DNA of 64,000 nt from Siphonodentalium dalli (taxonomy: Eukaryota; Mollusca; Scaphopoda; Gadilida; Siphonodentaliidae). The notes beneath the pieces are model-generated. The model saw only the letters and a list, made by a program, of their open reading frames with translations, was not told the origin of the DNA and did no database searches. A program made the position numbers and the translations under genes. The stretch covers positions 67,483,675 to 67,547,674 of the forward strand of contig CP136065.1 of assembly GCA_032622095.1 (NCBI GenBank). The letters run 5' to 3'. Numbering within the stretch: position 1 is the first letter of the stretch; each line of letters begins with the position of its first letter. Positions 1 to 12,115 of this stretch are shown piece by piece.

Positions 1-69
1 GCCAATGCATTCTCTTATATATGCGAGGCGACCTATGGTCGACTCGCATATATAAGAGAATGCATTGGC
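1..69 (+). repeat. 69 bp hairpin repeat, copy 1
   Basis: A 33 bp arm beginning GCCAATGCATTCTCTTATAT, a 3 nt loop (TAT) and the inverted arm. The only arm mismatch is GAGGCGACC versus GAGTCGACC, which gives the hairpin an orientation. The following bases (ACAGGGTAAAACTGTAAC) match those after the copies at 4179 and 7186, so this is probably the right part of a related element cut by the window edge. Confidence 0.9.
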
Positions 70-543
70 ACAGGGTAAAACTGTAACCATCACAATTGAT
101 CCGCCGGGAGTAGTTTATTGTGATGTAATTGAACATGCTATGGTTTTCGTGCCTGTGGAGCCTGAACTTTGGAGGCCACTTTTAACTTAGTACATTCTAT
201 ATATTTTTGGTATCATATTTTTGGAGAGAAAGCGACTTGTCGATGCCTAATCAGTCGAACAATGACTCGTGACTTTCGCCGCCTTGTGTTGTTAATAATA
301 TTCAAGAGTTGCTGGAAATATCTCGAGTAGCAAGTGTCAGCCCAACGCCACTAACCTGCACGCAAACGATGTACTCTTGGGTACGGATTGAGGATTAGCC
401 ACATGGACAATTACTAAGTAAACCAAGTGGGATGTAGAATAATAAAATGGCATTGTGGTGGTATTCGTTTCTATATGAAATAAAGCTTACATTTTATTTT
501 GTGCATGTCCATCTGATACATGTATATGTAGTAACGGTCAGGA
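70..543. other. intergenic, no gene seen
   Basis: Apart from about 30 bases homologous to the flank of the other hairpin copies, I see no repeat, RNA or coding signal here. Confidence 0.6.
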
Positions 544-1856
544 ATCTTGTAAATAGGCCGACATGTGGAAACTAAAGGACCGTAATGTTGAGTCTCAATG
601 AATTAGTACATAATTTTTAACGCGCATGGAGGTCGAATAACGCTAAATAGCAAAATATGTAAATTCAGATATTTAGATAAGTGTAGTGTATGTTACAGAG
701 AAAATAAAAGTATATTATATGTATGAAAATTGTAGAGGAAGGAACGCCATATTTATCAAACCTCAATAAGTAATTACATGTACATGCCTTTGTTGTATTC
801 CGACGACAACCCTGCATGGTCCTTAACTGCTTGCATGGGCGTAACTAGCTGCGGTTCAATGGGTTCGGCAGAAAGCCACCTGTCAAGGACAATGCTCTAT
901 TGTCCAGCCATGCACTGCCTACACTATGCACGTTTTCGCAACATATGTGACATTTAAATATTTGGGTGTTACCAACATGAAATTATTGTCGGACATATTG
1001 GAACAGTGTTGCATATATAGCGCTGTATATACACATGTAGATTTTTAGCTTAACCCATGACATGATATAACACGCTTTTAAACACTACAATACCGTGACT
1101 ATCCCACTCATGTGTACAAACCAACCAATGAACCGACCGCAGCTCTTTATCAATTTATTCTGCGTACATGCGCTGCTCTAGTTTGATCAGGACATGATCT
1201 GATACTCACCAGTATGACAAGGTCTACGTTTATTAAAGGAATATTATTTTGAAAAATGTATAGTACTTTCTTTCAATACACCAATATTATATAATTAAAA
1301 TGTCCAATTTGCCAAAATAATCTTGTGTTTGATCGCTAATTTTGATTTTATAACGAAAAAAGAAATTCCGAAAAATGCCGAAGATCTTATATAGTAGATG
1401 AAGTCACATGATTGAAGTCGCTTGATCAGCGGTCGCATGATTTAATACGTGACAATGACGTATCGATAGGGGAATTCCCGTTACAGTCAACACAAAGCGA
1501 CAACCACATTGAATAACTAACCAATTTGTCACTGCCATATGCTGGTTGCCAGCTTATCTATGTATATATGGCATTGTGCATAAATAATGACCCCTTTGTG
1601 TCAATTACGCATAACAATGTAGCATTATAAAAGCGTGTGCTTACGTCGATCTAAACATGGGCCGCGGTTCGTTTGATCATCCAATAAATAACACGTTTCC
1701 AAGGAGGGATAACACATAATATGACATACGCTACCGTAATTAACGAGCCACAGCTAAACCACATGCCTAAGCTAGGAATATATGTACCTTTTTAAATCTC
1801 AAAACAATAACTTCATAGATGCGTATTCCCTTCAAATAAGATTCACTTAGGCCTTA

Positions 1857-3415
1857 TTACGCCACCTGTGGTGTATCTAGCGGCTGATATTTTGATATTG
1901 CGTGGTGGACAGGATTCTTGTGGGGCTTTTATTTATAGAGTTGGAAATTCCGTTTATTTAAAAGTCGGAACTGCGCGACCAGTAGGCCAAGTCCAGTAAA
2001 ACGGTTCGTTTATAGGTGCTGGTTGTTATTTTTATTTTAACGGAATTCTGAGTTGGTCATTCGCGAAACCAATATATTTTATATTCTATAATTAAAACCG
2101 TGGGTATATAATATATGATCCTCTTTATGGATATTGTAGGAAGGTAAATTTAGCTAAAGCGGTGGGATATCTTGCAAGACAACACATTTCGGTTTGCGCT
2201 ATAACTGCTCAATGTTTTAAGGTGTTACACAACGTCTGATAAAAAGAGTTCTAACTGGAATATTCACACTATTTTTTCAGAGAACATGCATAGAGTAAAC
2301 ATAGTACTATCGGACTATCGTAAAGTAGTTCCGTTTAATTCGGGATTAATTAACCCTCAGACTGCCGAAACTGCCGACAATAAATTCGCTTGTTCATGTC
2401 CCTCGAAAATCAAACTTGCCTGTTTAGAGGTCCGATTTTCGTGGCTAATGGTGATAGAATCACAATTTTTCAGTCAAGTTCATGGATAAATTACAAATAT
2501 TACACTTAATCGGCTTATGTCCGCGGCCATAAACCTGCGTTTTGATAACAATTTATTTGAGACAAACTGTTGCGCGGGTATCAGTCGGCGCTTATCGGTT
2601 GAAGTTATTATAATCGTGCAGCCTGCACGTGCAACAAGTGTTCAAATACAACAGAAAAAAAAATACTATGTCAAATAAATAACATGATCAATGGACAGAC
2701 AAGTTTCATTTCCGTGGGACACGAAAAAGCGAATTTAATGTCGTCAGTTTCGGCAGTCTGAGGGTTTTAATTAATCTCCTTTACGATATCCCGATAGGAC
2801 TATCTTTACTCTATGTTCTCTGAAAAAAAATGGTGTGAATATTCCCGATAGAACTCTTTTTATCAGACGTTTTGTAACACATTAAAACATTGAGCAGTTA
2901 GCGCAATTTTCTGAAATTTCGGACTATTTCGTCTATAAAAATACGATGAGCAACTGAAAATGTTTTTCAACATTCTGGAAGGGGTATATGTCCATGGTAT
3001 ATATGTTTAAAATTTCACGCATAAACTATGACAGATAACAAAGTTATAATTAGTTTTATAGGCCCACCATAAATCCCCTATAATAAACGCATGCGGCCGT
3101 AAGCACATTGCTTTGCTGTGGATACTTTCGTTCCCAGCATGCATCATTCTCGCTATCTGTAAAATGTCTATGAACAATGGCTGTGCCATGCACTCTTAGC
3201 TTTGATCCGCATTTAGAAGCATTCTGGTGTGGCGACTGAGAAACCTGCAGTAATTTATAAGCCGTAGTTCATTGTAATAATTTGAAGAATTACTTTTCTT
3301 AACGGAATTCTGAGGCGGTCCGTTCATGTAACCAATATATTTTATATTATGATTTATATTTATGGCTAATAATATGATCTTGGTGGCGTTACCATTTCTG
3401 ACTATGGATTTCTTG
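1857..3415. mobile_element. 1.56 kb insertion in left duplication unit
   Basis: This block is missing from the second unit (junction near 6420) and from a diverged third copy near 10.85 kb, so it is an insertion rather than a deletion elsewhere. Its left edge reads TTACGCCACC, and an inverted GGTGGCGTTACC lies at 3382-3393, about 22 bp inside the right edge, so possible termini are imperfect. A short TAT may be duplicated at the edges. It holds an inverted repeat (2190-2915). It also holds a direct repeat (near 2038-2090 and 3299-3352) reading AACGGAATTCTGAG and later CCAATATATTTTATATT. No transposase-like ORF is present. Confidence 0.7.
2190..2915. repeat. foldback (inverted repeat) inside the insertion
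   Basis: The left arm (about 2190-2400) reads GCGCTATAACTGCTCAATG at its start and contains GTCTGATAAAAAGAGTTCTA. The right arm (about 2725-2915) reads the same in reverse with small indels. The loop is about 320 bp. It has the shape of a diverged non-autonomous foldback or MITE. Confidence 0.75.
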
Positions 3416-4030
3416 TATCGTGATGTTATCATGATTAATTTCACTCCAGACATGCACAAGGGTTCATCGAAAGAATTGGTCCATAGGTAGCAATTTCGTG
3501 TATAAATTAGGCCAATCAAACATCAGGTCATGTGAGAAATCAGAGATTCACAATGCAAAAAAAAAAACTACGAGCTCTCCACCACAGATTTAAAACATAA
3601 AAAAAAACTTTTAAAAGCCGTTCCTTTTGTACAAATTATTATAGAATATGAACTCCCAACATCAAACTGAAAGTATTCAAAAATCAAGACTGCTGGTTGA
3701 AATTAACCATTATATTATTGACGCTGTCTGCGCAATCCGATTGAGATGTGTGCTATACGAAGAAGTTTTTCGATTTCATCATGTTTATTTCATTCATAAA
3801 ATGTCATGTCTATTTCAAGGAAACTCGAGGAACAACGTCATCATGTAGCTTTCACCATCGACCGAAATCGCGATAACCTGAATGTATCTTCTGCTTTGTT
3901 CATAAGTATGTGTTCCCTGTCGATTCATGAACATGGAAGGATTATCAGATTCACGTATGTACCGTAAACCGGGGTGACTTGAGACAGTTTTTATGGTATT
4001 ATAACCCTTTACCCAACAGAACGGCCCTGT

Positions 4031-4099
4031 GCCAATGCATTCTCTTATATATGCGAGTCGACTATAGGTCGCCTCGCATATATAAGAGAATGCATTGGC
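4031..4099 (-). repeat. 69 bp hairpin repeat, copy 2
   Basis: Full 69 bp hairpin, inverted relative to copy 1 (GAGTCGAC on the left, GTCGCCTC on the right). It is preceded by CCCTGT. Confidence 0.9.
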
Positions 4100-4178
4100 T
4101 TAACACATTAAATATTATAAAATTGTTAAAGAATGTAAGAAAAAATGGTAAAAAGTGTTAAAAAAAGATTTTTTTTAG

Positions 4179-4247
4179 GCCAATGCATTCTCTTATATAA
4201 GCGAGGCGACCTATGGTCGACTCGTATATATAAGAGAATGCATTGGC
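4179..4247 (+). repeat. 69 bp hairpin repeat, copy 3
   Basis: Full hairpin in the orientation of copy 1, with small changes (TATAAGCG, CTCGTATA). It is followed by ACAGGG, which mirrors the CCCTGT before copy 2. Confidence 0.9.
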
Positions 4248-7037
4248 ACAGGGCATAACTGTAACTATCACAATGTGGTCAAGGAACCGGTTCCAGCGAT
4301 ATCCATATTTGTATGGTTCTATTGAGACAGACCGAAGATATTTTAGGCTGTTGAAGCTTTATTTGGCCGGTTTTGGCCGGTTTGTTGGGTAAAGGGTTAA
4401 AGCTAACTTGAAATAGATGTTTTGAACCCTAGCCACATCACTTGACACTTCGCAAACAACCTCTCAGCTATTGATCTCTAATAGTTCTAACATGTTGTAG
4501 CATTGTATACAAGTCACCCCAGCAATGGGGTGACTTGAGACAGATGCCTCCTAAACTCGTATAACATCTTGTTCCACTGCCCCAATTTGACTTAAGTAGT
4601 AGGACAGACCGATAACGATGCAACAGAGAAAGATTACTTTAATAAGAATTATAATTTAGATTTTAGCAATCTATATTTGCTATGCACCACTATCCAGGCT
4701 TTAAATTAAGAATCGTGTGTCGATATTAGAATGCTGAATACTCATTGCCGAGTAGTTGCCAAAGAAAATGCTCAGATAATAACTTCAACAAACAGATATA
4801 GACCGTTTGTAACACTTATTGTCTGAATGTTTCCCCACCAATAAGCGAGATCACTGATTCGTGGCCATATTGGATTCATCCAGCACCGTTCCATGCATTC
4901 AGTGCTACAGGTCCATTTATGGATCTTTTAAATGTTCATGAATTCCATATTGCTACATCAAATAAATTACGCTCAGGGTTAGGGCTGACTCACTTTGAAC
5001 TAGTGACATGGTTAGGGTTTGCTTTAGGCTTAGGGATCACACTTTATTGGCAAATCCCACCCCTCGATCACAGGTTTAGGGGTCATCCATTAAGGGCAAA
5101 GCGTATCCCTATCTTGTAAATAGCCCGACATGTGGAAACTAAAGGACCGTAATGTTGAGTCTCAATGAATTAGTACATAATTTTTAACGCGCATGGAGGT
5201 CGAATAACGCTAAATAGCAAAATATGTAAATTCAGATATTTAGATAAGTGTAGTGTATGTGACAGAGAAAATAAAAGTATATTATATGTATGAAAATTGT
5301 AGAGGAAGGAACGCCATATTTATCAAACCTCAATAAGTAATTACATGTACATGCCTTTGTTGTATTCCGACGACAACCCTGCATGGTCCTTAACTGCTTG
5401 CATGGGCGTAACTAGCTGCGGTTCAATGGGTTCGGCAGAAAGCCACCTGTCAAGGACAATGCTCTATTGTCCAGCCATGCACTGCCTACACTATGCACGT
5501 TTTCGCAACATATGTGACATTTAAATATTTGGGTGTTACCAACATGAAATTATTGTCGGACATATTGGAACAGTGTTGCATATATAGCGCTGTATATACA
5601 CATGTAGGTTTTAGCTTAACCCATGACATGATATAACACGCTTTTAAACACTACAATACCGTGACTATCCCACTCATGTGTACAAACCAACCAATGAACC
5701 GACCGCAGCTCTTTATCAATTTATTCTGCGTACATGCGCTGCTCTAGTTTGATCAGGACATGATCTGATACTCACCAGTATGACAAGGTCTACGTTTATT
5801 AAAGGAATATTATTTTGAAAAATGTATAGTACTTTCTTTCAATACACCAATATTATATAATTAAAATGTCCAATTTGCCAAAATAATCTTGTGTTTGATC
5901 GCTAATTTTGATTTTATAACGAAAAAAGAAATTCCGAAAAATGCCGAAGATCTTATATAGTAGATGAAGTCACATGATTGAAGTCGCTTGATCAGCGGTC
6001 ACATGATTTAATACGTGACAATGACGTATCGATAGGGGAATTCCCGTTACAGTCAACACAAAGCGACAACCACATTGAATAACTAACCAATTTGTCACTG
6101 CCATATGCTGGTTGCCAGCTTATCTATGTATATATGGCATTGTGCATAAACAATGACCCCTTTGTGTCAATTACGCATAACAATGTAGCATTATAAAAGC
6201 GTGTGCTTACGTCGATCTAAACATGGGCCGCGGTTCGTGTGATCATCCAATAAATAACACGTTTCCAAGGAGGGATAACACATAATATGACATACGCTAC
6301 CGTAATTAACGAGCCACAGCTAAACCACATGCCTAAGCTAGGAATATATGTACCTTTTTAAATCTCAAAACAATAACTTCATAGACGCGTATTCCCTTCA
6401 AATAAGATTCACTTAGGCCTTATATCGTGATGTTATCATGATTAATTTCACTCCAGACATGCACAAGGGTTCATCGAAAGAATTGGTCCATAGGTAGCAA
6501 TTTCGTGTATAAATTAGGCCAATCAAACATCAGGTCATGTGAGAAATCAGAGATTCACAATGCAAAAAAAAAAACTACGAGCTCTCCACCACAGATTTAA
6601 AACATAAAAAAAAACTTTTAAAAGCCGTTCCTTTTGTACAAATTATTATAGAATATGAACTCCCAACATCAAACTGGAAGTATTCAAAAATCAAGACTGC
6701 TGGTTGAAATTAACCATTATATTATTGACGCTGTCTGCGCAATCCGATTGAGATGTGTGCTATACGAAGAAGTTTTTCGATTTCATCATGTTTATTTCAT
6801 TCATAAAATGTCATGTCGATTTCAAGGAAACTCGAGGAACAACGTCATCATGTAGCTTTCACCATCGACCGAAATCGCGATAACCTGAATGTATCTTCTG
6901 CTTTGTTCATAAGTATGTGTTCCCTGTCGATTCATGAACATGGAAGGATTATCAGATTCACGTATGTACCGTAAACCGGGGTGACTTGAGACAGTTTTTA
7001 TGGTATTATAACCCTTTACCCAACAGAACGGCCCTGT

Positions 7038-7106
7038 GCCAATGCATTCTCTTATATATGCGAGTCGACCATAGGTCGCCTCGCATATATAAGAGAATGC
7101 ATTGGC
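7038..7106 (-). repeat. 69 bp hairpin repeat, copy 4
   Basis: Counterpart of 4031-4099, with CATAG in the centre in place of TATAG. Confidence 0.9.
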
Positions 7107-7185
7107 TTAACACATTAAATATTATAAAATTGTTAAAGAATGTAAGAAAAAATGGTAAAAAATGTTAAAAAAAGATTGTTTTTAG

Positions 7186-7254
7186 GCCAATGCATTCTCC
7201 TATATATGCGAGGCGACCTATGGTCGACTCGTATATATAAGAGAATGCATTGGC
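7186..7254 (+). repeat. 69 bp hairpin repeat, copy 5
   Basis: Counterpart of 4179-4247, with one arm change (TCTCCTATAT). Confidence 0.9.
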
Positions 7255-7974
7255 ACAGGGCATAACTGTAACTATCACAATGTGGTCAAGGAACCGGTTC
7301 CAGTGATATCCATATTTGTATGGTTCTATTGAGACAGACCGAAGATATTTTAGGCTGTTGAAGCTTTATTTGGCCGGTTTTGGCCGGTTTGTTGGGTAAA
7401 GGGTTAAAGCTAACTTGAAATAGATGTTTTGAACCCTAGCCACATCACTTGACACTTCGCAAACAACCTCTCAGCTATTGATCTCTAATAGTTCTAACAT
7501 GTTGTAGCATTGTAAACAATTCACCCCAGCAATGGGGTGACTTGAGACAGATGCCTCCTAAACTCGTATAACATCTTGTTCCACTGCCCCAATTTGACTT
7601 AAGTAGTAGGACAGACCGATAACGATGCAACAGAGAAAGATTACTTTAATAAGAATTATAATTTAGATTTTAGCAATCTATATTTGCTATGCACCACTAT
7701 CCAGGCTTTAAATTAAGAATCGTGTGTCGATATTAGAATGCTGAATACTCATTGCCGAGTAGTTGCCAAAGAAAATGCTCAGATAATAACTTCAACAAAC
7801 AGATATAGACCGTTTGTAACACTTATTGTCTGAATGTTTCCCCACCAATAAGCGAGATCACTGATTCGTGGCCATATTGGATTCATCCAGCACCGTTCCA
7901 TGCATTCAGTGCTACAGGTCCATTTATGGATCTTTTAAATGTTCATGAATTCCATATTGCTACATCAAATAAAT

Positions 7975-8580
7975 TACGCTCAGGGTTAGGGCTGACTCAC
8001 TTTGAACTAGTGACATGGTTAGGGTTTGCTTTAGGCTTAGGGATCACACTTTATTGGCAAATCCCACCCCTCGATCACAGGTTTAGGGGTCATCCATTAA
8101 GGGCAAAGCGTATCCCCATCAATCACAGGTTTAGGGTTAGGGCTCATGTTGTAGTAGGGAAAGGGTTAGGGCTTGTTTTATGGTCAGATAATCATTTAGG
8201 GCCAAAGCCCACTCCTCAATCACATGTTAAGGGTTATGGGCAAATTCCACCCCCTCGAACACAGGTTTGGGCTAAGGGCTCACCCTTTATTGGCAAATCT
8301 CATACCCTCGATTACAGGTTTATGGTTAGGGCTTATCTTAAACTAGGGAAAGGGTTAGGGTTTGCTTTAGGGTTAGGGCTCCCTTTAGGGTCAAAGCTCA
8401 CACCCTCGATCACAGGTTTAGGGTTAGGGCTCACCCTTTATGTGCAAAACGTATACCCTCCGAGGGTAACCCTCGATCACAGGTTTAGGTTTTAGGGCTC
8501 ATCTTGAACTATGAAAAGGGTTAGGGTTTCCTGTTGGGTTAGGGTCAAAGTCCACCCCTCGATCACAATATTAGGGTTAC
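7975..8580 (+). repeat. degenerate TTAGGG-like array, forward arm
   Basis: Interrupted units such as GATCACAGGTTTAGGG and GTTAGGGCTCA recur through this stretch. The basic word is the animal telomere repeat, but units are spaced and degenerate, so this is an interstitial array, not a chromosome end. A long open frame across 7926-8495 is a by-product of the repeat. Confidence 0.8.
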
Positions 8581-9482
8581 GGTTAATGGAGATACAAGTA
8601 TTGGAGCCATGGACCCATGGTTACATAACGAATATACGAATATTGGAGCCGTAAAGCCATGGCTGCATAACAGCTAGAAGTCTTGGAGCAATGGCTCCAT
8701 AATGGAGACACGAGTCTTGGAGTCATGGAGCCATAACGGAGATACAAGTCTTGGAGCCACAACGATACGATGTTTCGAGCCATATGACATACACTTTCCA
8801 TGACACGTATTTTCGTTAGAGCCATGGCTCCAAGGCTCGCATATTTGTTATGGAGCCTTGGAGCCATAACGGAGATACGATTTTTGGAGCCATGGCTCCA
8901 TAACGAAGATCCGTGTCTTGGAGCCATGACTCCATAAGGGAAATACCGAGTCTTGGAGCCATCGATAACGAAGATACGAGTCTAGGAGCCATGGAACCAT
9001 GGCTCCATTACATACAATTTTGTATGGCTTCATGCATCCAAGACTCGTATCTTCATTATGGGGCCATGGATCCATAGCGGAGCCATGGGTACAAACCCAA
9101 GATAGGAGCCATTGCGCCATAACTCCATAACGCAGATACGAGGTTTGGAGCCATGGCTCCAAGTCATACACTTTAGTATGGATCCATGGCTCCCAGACTC
9201 ATATCTTCTTTATCGAGCCATGGCTTCTTGGCTCAAAGACTTGTATCTTCGTTATGGACCCACGGAGCCACAATTCTTGGAGCCATGTCTCCATAACGAA
9301 GATATGAGTCTTGAAGCCATACGAAAGTGTATGTACATGTACAATGGAGCCATAACAATGATGTACGCATTCGTGTAGCTGTTTCTTCGTGGCTATATGG
9401 CTGGTACCTTCGTTATGGAGCCATGGCTCCAAGACACGTATCTCCATTGTGGATCCATGGCTCCAATACTATTATCTCCGTT
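8581..9482. repeat. GGAGCCATGGCTCC palindromic minisatellite
   Basis: About 0.9 kb of irregular repeats built from GGAGCCATGGCTCC, GGAGCCATAACG and AAGATACGAGTCTTGGAGCC. The core is self-complementary, so both strands give similar ORFs rich in W, L and Y that are artefacts. The array sits between inverted TTAGGG-like arms. Confidence 0.85.
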
Positions 9483-9483
9483 A

Positions 9484-9775
9484 TACCCTCACTCTAAACC
9501 TGTGATCGAAGTGATATGCTTTGCCCATAAAAGATTAGCCCTAACCTGATCGATGGTTGTGCTTTCACCATAAAAGGTGTCCTAACCATAAAGCAAACGT
9601 ACGCTAACCCTTTCCATAGTTCAACATGAACCCTAACCCTAAACCTGTGATCAATGGGATACGCTTTGCCCATAACAAATTGGCCTTAACACTAAACCTG
9701 TGATCGATGGTCTGGGCCTTGACCATAAGGGTGCCCTAACCCTAAAGCAAAGCCTAACCATTTCCCTAGTTCAAC
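9484..9775 (-). repeat. degenerate TTAGGG-like array, inverted arm
   Basis: Contains CCCTAACCCTAAACCTGTG and ACCTGTGATCGATGG, the reverse complement of the units at 8.1-8.5 kb. With that array it brackets the GGAGCC minisatellite. Confidence 0.8.
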
Positions 9776-10076
9776 ATAAAATAATTTGGAGGTAGGACCA
9801 GTAATCTATTGAAAACATTGGATCCACAGTGAGCAGACGGTCCAATGTGAATATCACATGACCACATATGTTGATGTCACATGACAACACAGCATTGTGC
9901 ACTTAGAAAATAGGGGAAAAATAGAGCTGGCAGCTAGTATTTATTCATTCAGTCATTCAGCCAGATTATCATTCAATTTGAGTTGTGCAACTTATCATGT
10001 GCATTAACTGAGATATAATATAGTAGTTAGCAACTAAATAGCACACGTAGCCATATAGAGCATGCATGGGTCATGC
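9776..10076. other. intergenic, no gene seen
   Basis: TCACATGAC occurs twice within about 35 bp (near 9855 and 9885). Nothing else is supported. Confidence 0.5.
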
Positions 10077-10469
10077 CCGGGGTGACTTTAGTTACTGTCT
10101 CAAGTACCCCGGGTATGCCGAAAATCATGTTTTTTAACTATATACGTAAAATGACAATCTGTTGACACATCAGGTATATATTTATGAAGTCTTGGTCATT
10201 TTTATCTCCATATGGTCCGTATGGTGTCTGTGGTGTAGTGGAAGTTTGCAAGTGGGCAAATTTTTGCGAATAAAACTTAATGAAATTCTCAGACCAGTTG
10301 CTCCATTTGTTGTCAATTGCATCCCATTATTTATAGATTATTATCAAATAAATATACCTGTCATTAGAATAAATAAGATTAATTTGAATGTAAGAACACA
10401 AGGGACTGATTAAAGTTGCCTGAATTACGGCACATCCTGTTTTGTCTCAAGTTACCGCGGTTTACGGTA
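10077..10469. repeat. GGGGTGACTT inverted-repeat element, diverged
   Basis: Near 10,077-10,112 a CCCGGGGTGACTTT stretch faces CAAGTACCCCGGG. At 10,443-10,469 GTCTCAAGTTACCGCGG and TTTACGGTAC mirror the ACCGTAAACCGGGGTGACTT at 3961. It looks like a diverged relative of the elements at 3971 and 6978. Confidence 0.45.
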
Positions 10470-10792
10470 CTATGTAATATTAGGATATGTTAAACGCGAT
10501 ATAATAACGCTTGCATGAATCACGAATTTCGATTTCGATTCCAGCATGGTCTCCCGCCCTACCAGCTGAGTGATTGAGATTTCCCATTGCAGCGCGATTT
10601 ATATTTTAGGCAACTCCAATGCAAATATTTGACAGTCCTTAATATGTCATAATTATGTTCTAAATAAAATGTAAAACGCCGCTACGAATGAACTTCACTG
10701 TGCAAAATTCCGATAGTAACTCCCCTCATTTTGGCACATATTTTTATTTCCGATTACGACAATATATCTGTGTCGTTTTTAATCCTATAAAA
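10470..10792. other. intergenic, no gene seen
   Basis: AT-rich sequence without a repeat or coding signal that I can support. Confidence 0.5.
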
Positions 10793-11130
10793 TAACTTAA
10801 AAGATGCGTATTTCCATCAAATAAGATTAACGTTGGCCTTATATCAAGGTGTGATTATGATATATTACACTCCCGACATGCACAAGGGTTCATCGACAGA
10901 GTTGGTCCTATATCAATTTCGTGTATAAATTAGGTCAATCATATCATACAGCAAGACATGTGAGAAATCAGAGATTCACAAAGCAAACAGACTACGAGCT
11001 CACCGACTCAGACTTAAAACCTAAAAACAACACGTATAAAAGCCTTTCCTTTTGTGCAAATTATTATAGAATATAAACTACCAACATCAAACTGAAAGTA
11101 TTCAAATGTCAAGACTGTTGGTTGTTGTCT
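10793..11130 (+). repeat. diverged third copy of the duplication-unit junction
   Basis: Homologous to 6364-6705. It shares ATAAGATTAACGTTGGCC-type sequence running into GGCCTTATATC, then ACATGCACAAGGGTTCATCG, GTGTATAAATTAGG, GAGAAATCAGAGATTCACAA and ACCAACATCAAACTGAAAGT-type stretches. It passes directly through the position where the left unit has its 1.56 kb insertion, so it records the empty site. Confidence 0.8.
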
Positions 11131-11794
11131 AGAGGACTGTGTATGAACTGTTACATCGGAAGTCGTTCTATCGCTGATTTGTGATGGTTCTTGACTGATT
11201 TGTGACGCTTCCTTATGATCCAAATTATACATTTTCGCGAGTTTTTGACAGTTAAAAAGTTAAAACGCAATTGTTGAGCCATCTAGGTGATAATTCGATT
11301 AGTTTTTCCATTCCCCTCATAATCTATGATCCCAAATAACGTAAATATAATGAAAATCATATTGTGCGAGTAATAACAACGACGAAAACTGCGAATTGTG
11401 ATATCTCGATCGGTTCTCTCCCGATCGAGTCGGTTCTTTCCAAATTTAATCGGTTCTGTCCGGGAAATACGATGACTATCATTTGGAAGGATACTTGAAA
11501 ATAACAAAGTGAACACAACGATATATCAATTATCTTCAATTTACACCACAAGTTTATGATCAATTTCGGTGAGTTACACTGCCTTCTATATATAATTATG
11601 TGTCAACAGTAGTAACAGAATCGTTCACTTTATTGTGACGTAAAGCATGCAATTTGACATGAATGGTCAATGTGAACTGCGAAGACTGATTGTTTTCCCC
11701 AAAAACCGATCATAATGGTCGACTGATTCAAAATGGCCGGCACTTTTTTCAATATGGCCGACACTTTTGTTTTCAAAATGGCCGCCACTGTTAT
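11131..11794. other. intergenic; short simple repeats
   Basis: Near 11,410-11,465 a TCGGTTCTNTCC word occurs three times. Near 11,730-11,780 AATGGCCGNCACTTTT-like words occur three times. Neither makes a gene. Confidence 0.5.
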
Positions 11795-12115
11795 TTTAAA
11801 GGTACGGTTGGCCTTGGCGGTGGATATCCTGTGAAAATATATCCACCCGTCAAAAACCGCCACAAACAGAAAGAACATCAAAATGTAGATAGACTTTGTA
11901 CGTATACAAATAAGAAATATCGCATAAACAGTATGTTATGGTCATATGTTTGACCATTGTTATGTAAACAAAAGCATAAAAAGTTACTTTTCTGGTGTTT
12001 GTTTATATTATGATGGTAAACATAAAGAGCGTTCTTTGTTGTTGAATACCTGATATGGAACTAATAAAGAGCGTTTATGTCATTTGTGTGTGATTAGCCA
12101 GTAGCATTGTGCTGT
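11795..12115 (+). repeat. dispersed repeat R1, copy 1
   Basis: Matches 22,300-22,625 in the same orientation. Shared stretches include CCGTCAAAAACCGCCA, TTATGTAAACAAAAGC, AATAAAGAGCGTTTAT and CATTTGTGTGTGATTA. An internal inverted pair (GGCGGTGGATAT and ATATCCACCCGTC) makes a local hairpin. No ORF is shared. Confidence 0.75.

Larger units (their letters stand above)
4001..4400 (+). mobile_element. TTAACCC-ended MITE with two hairpins, copy 1
   Basis: The left end reads ATAACCCTTTACCCAACA and the right end TGTTGGGTAAAGGGTTAA, an inverted pair. The TTAA-type edge is the target preference of piggyBac elements, so this may be a piggyBac-type MITE; the left TTAA is degraded. Inside are two oppositely oriented 69 bp hairpins separated by about 80 bp of A/T-rich sequence. 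The family assignment is inference. Confidence 0.6.
3971..4521 (+). mobile_element. GGGGTGACTTG-ended element, copy 1
   Basis: Starts GGGGTGACTTGAGACAG and ends ACAAGTCACCCC. Directly after it, across AGCAAT, another GGGGTGACTTGAGACAG begins at 4526, forming a small palindrome. The same ends occur at 6978-7528 and, diverged, near 10.08 and 10.45 kb. A TTAACCC element is nested inside. No coding capacity. Confidence 0.5.
544..5110 (+). repeat. tandem duplication, left unit (with insertion)
   Basis: Positions 544-1856 match 5111-6420 (offset about 4567) and 3416-5110 matches 6423-8118 (offset 3007), with only scattered base differences. The two blocks are adjacent in the right unit but separated by 1857-3415 here. 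The right end of the unit falls inside the TTAGGG-like repeats, where the next unit begins abruptly at ATCTTGTAAATAG. No gene is visible. The short ORFs (66, 60 and 66 codons) that recur in both units are explained by the DNA duplication. Confidence 0.9.
7008..7407 (+). mobile_element. TTAACCC-ended MITE with two hairpins, copy 2
   Basis: Duplicate of 4001-4400 created by the tandem duplication. It has the same inverted ends and the same pair of hairpins. Confidence 0.6.
5111..8118 (+). repeat. tandem duplication, right unit
   Basis: A 3.0 kb near-copy of 544-5110 without the 1.56 kb insertion. Local differences are single bases, for example in the hairpins and in CAAGTCACCCC, which is changed to CAATTCACCCC. 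Its right end continues into the TTAGGG-like array. Confidence 0.9.

Noticed and set aside
7926-8495. 189-codon ORF rich in L, G and P
   Set aside because: Translation of the degenerate TTAGGG-like array; open only because the repeat lacks stops.
8583-9447. Several overlapping W/L/Y-rich ORFs on both strands
   Set aside because: Produced by the self-complementary GGAGCCATGGCTCC minisatellite.
7975-9775. True telomere
   Set aside because: Units are degenerate, spaced and in both orientations, and ordinary sequence continues on both sides.
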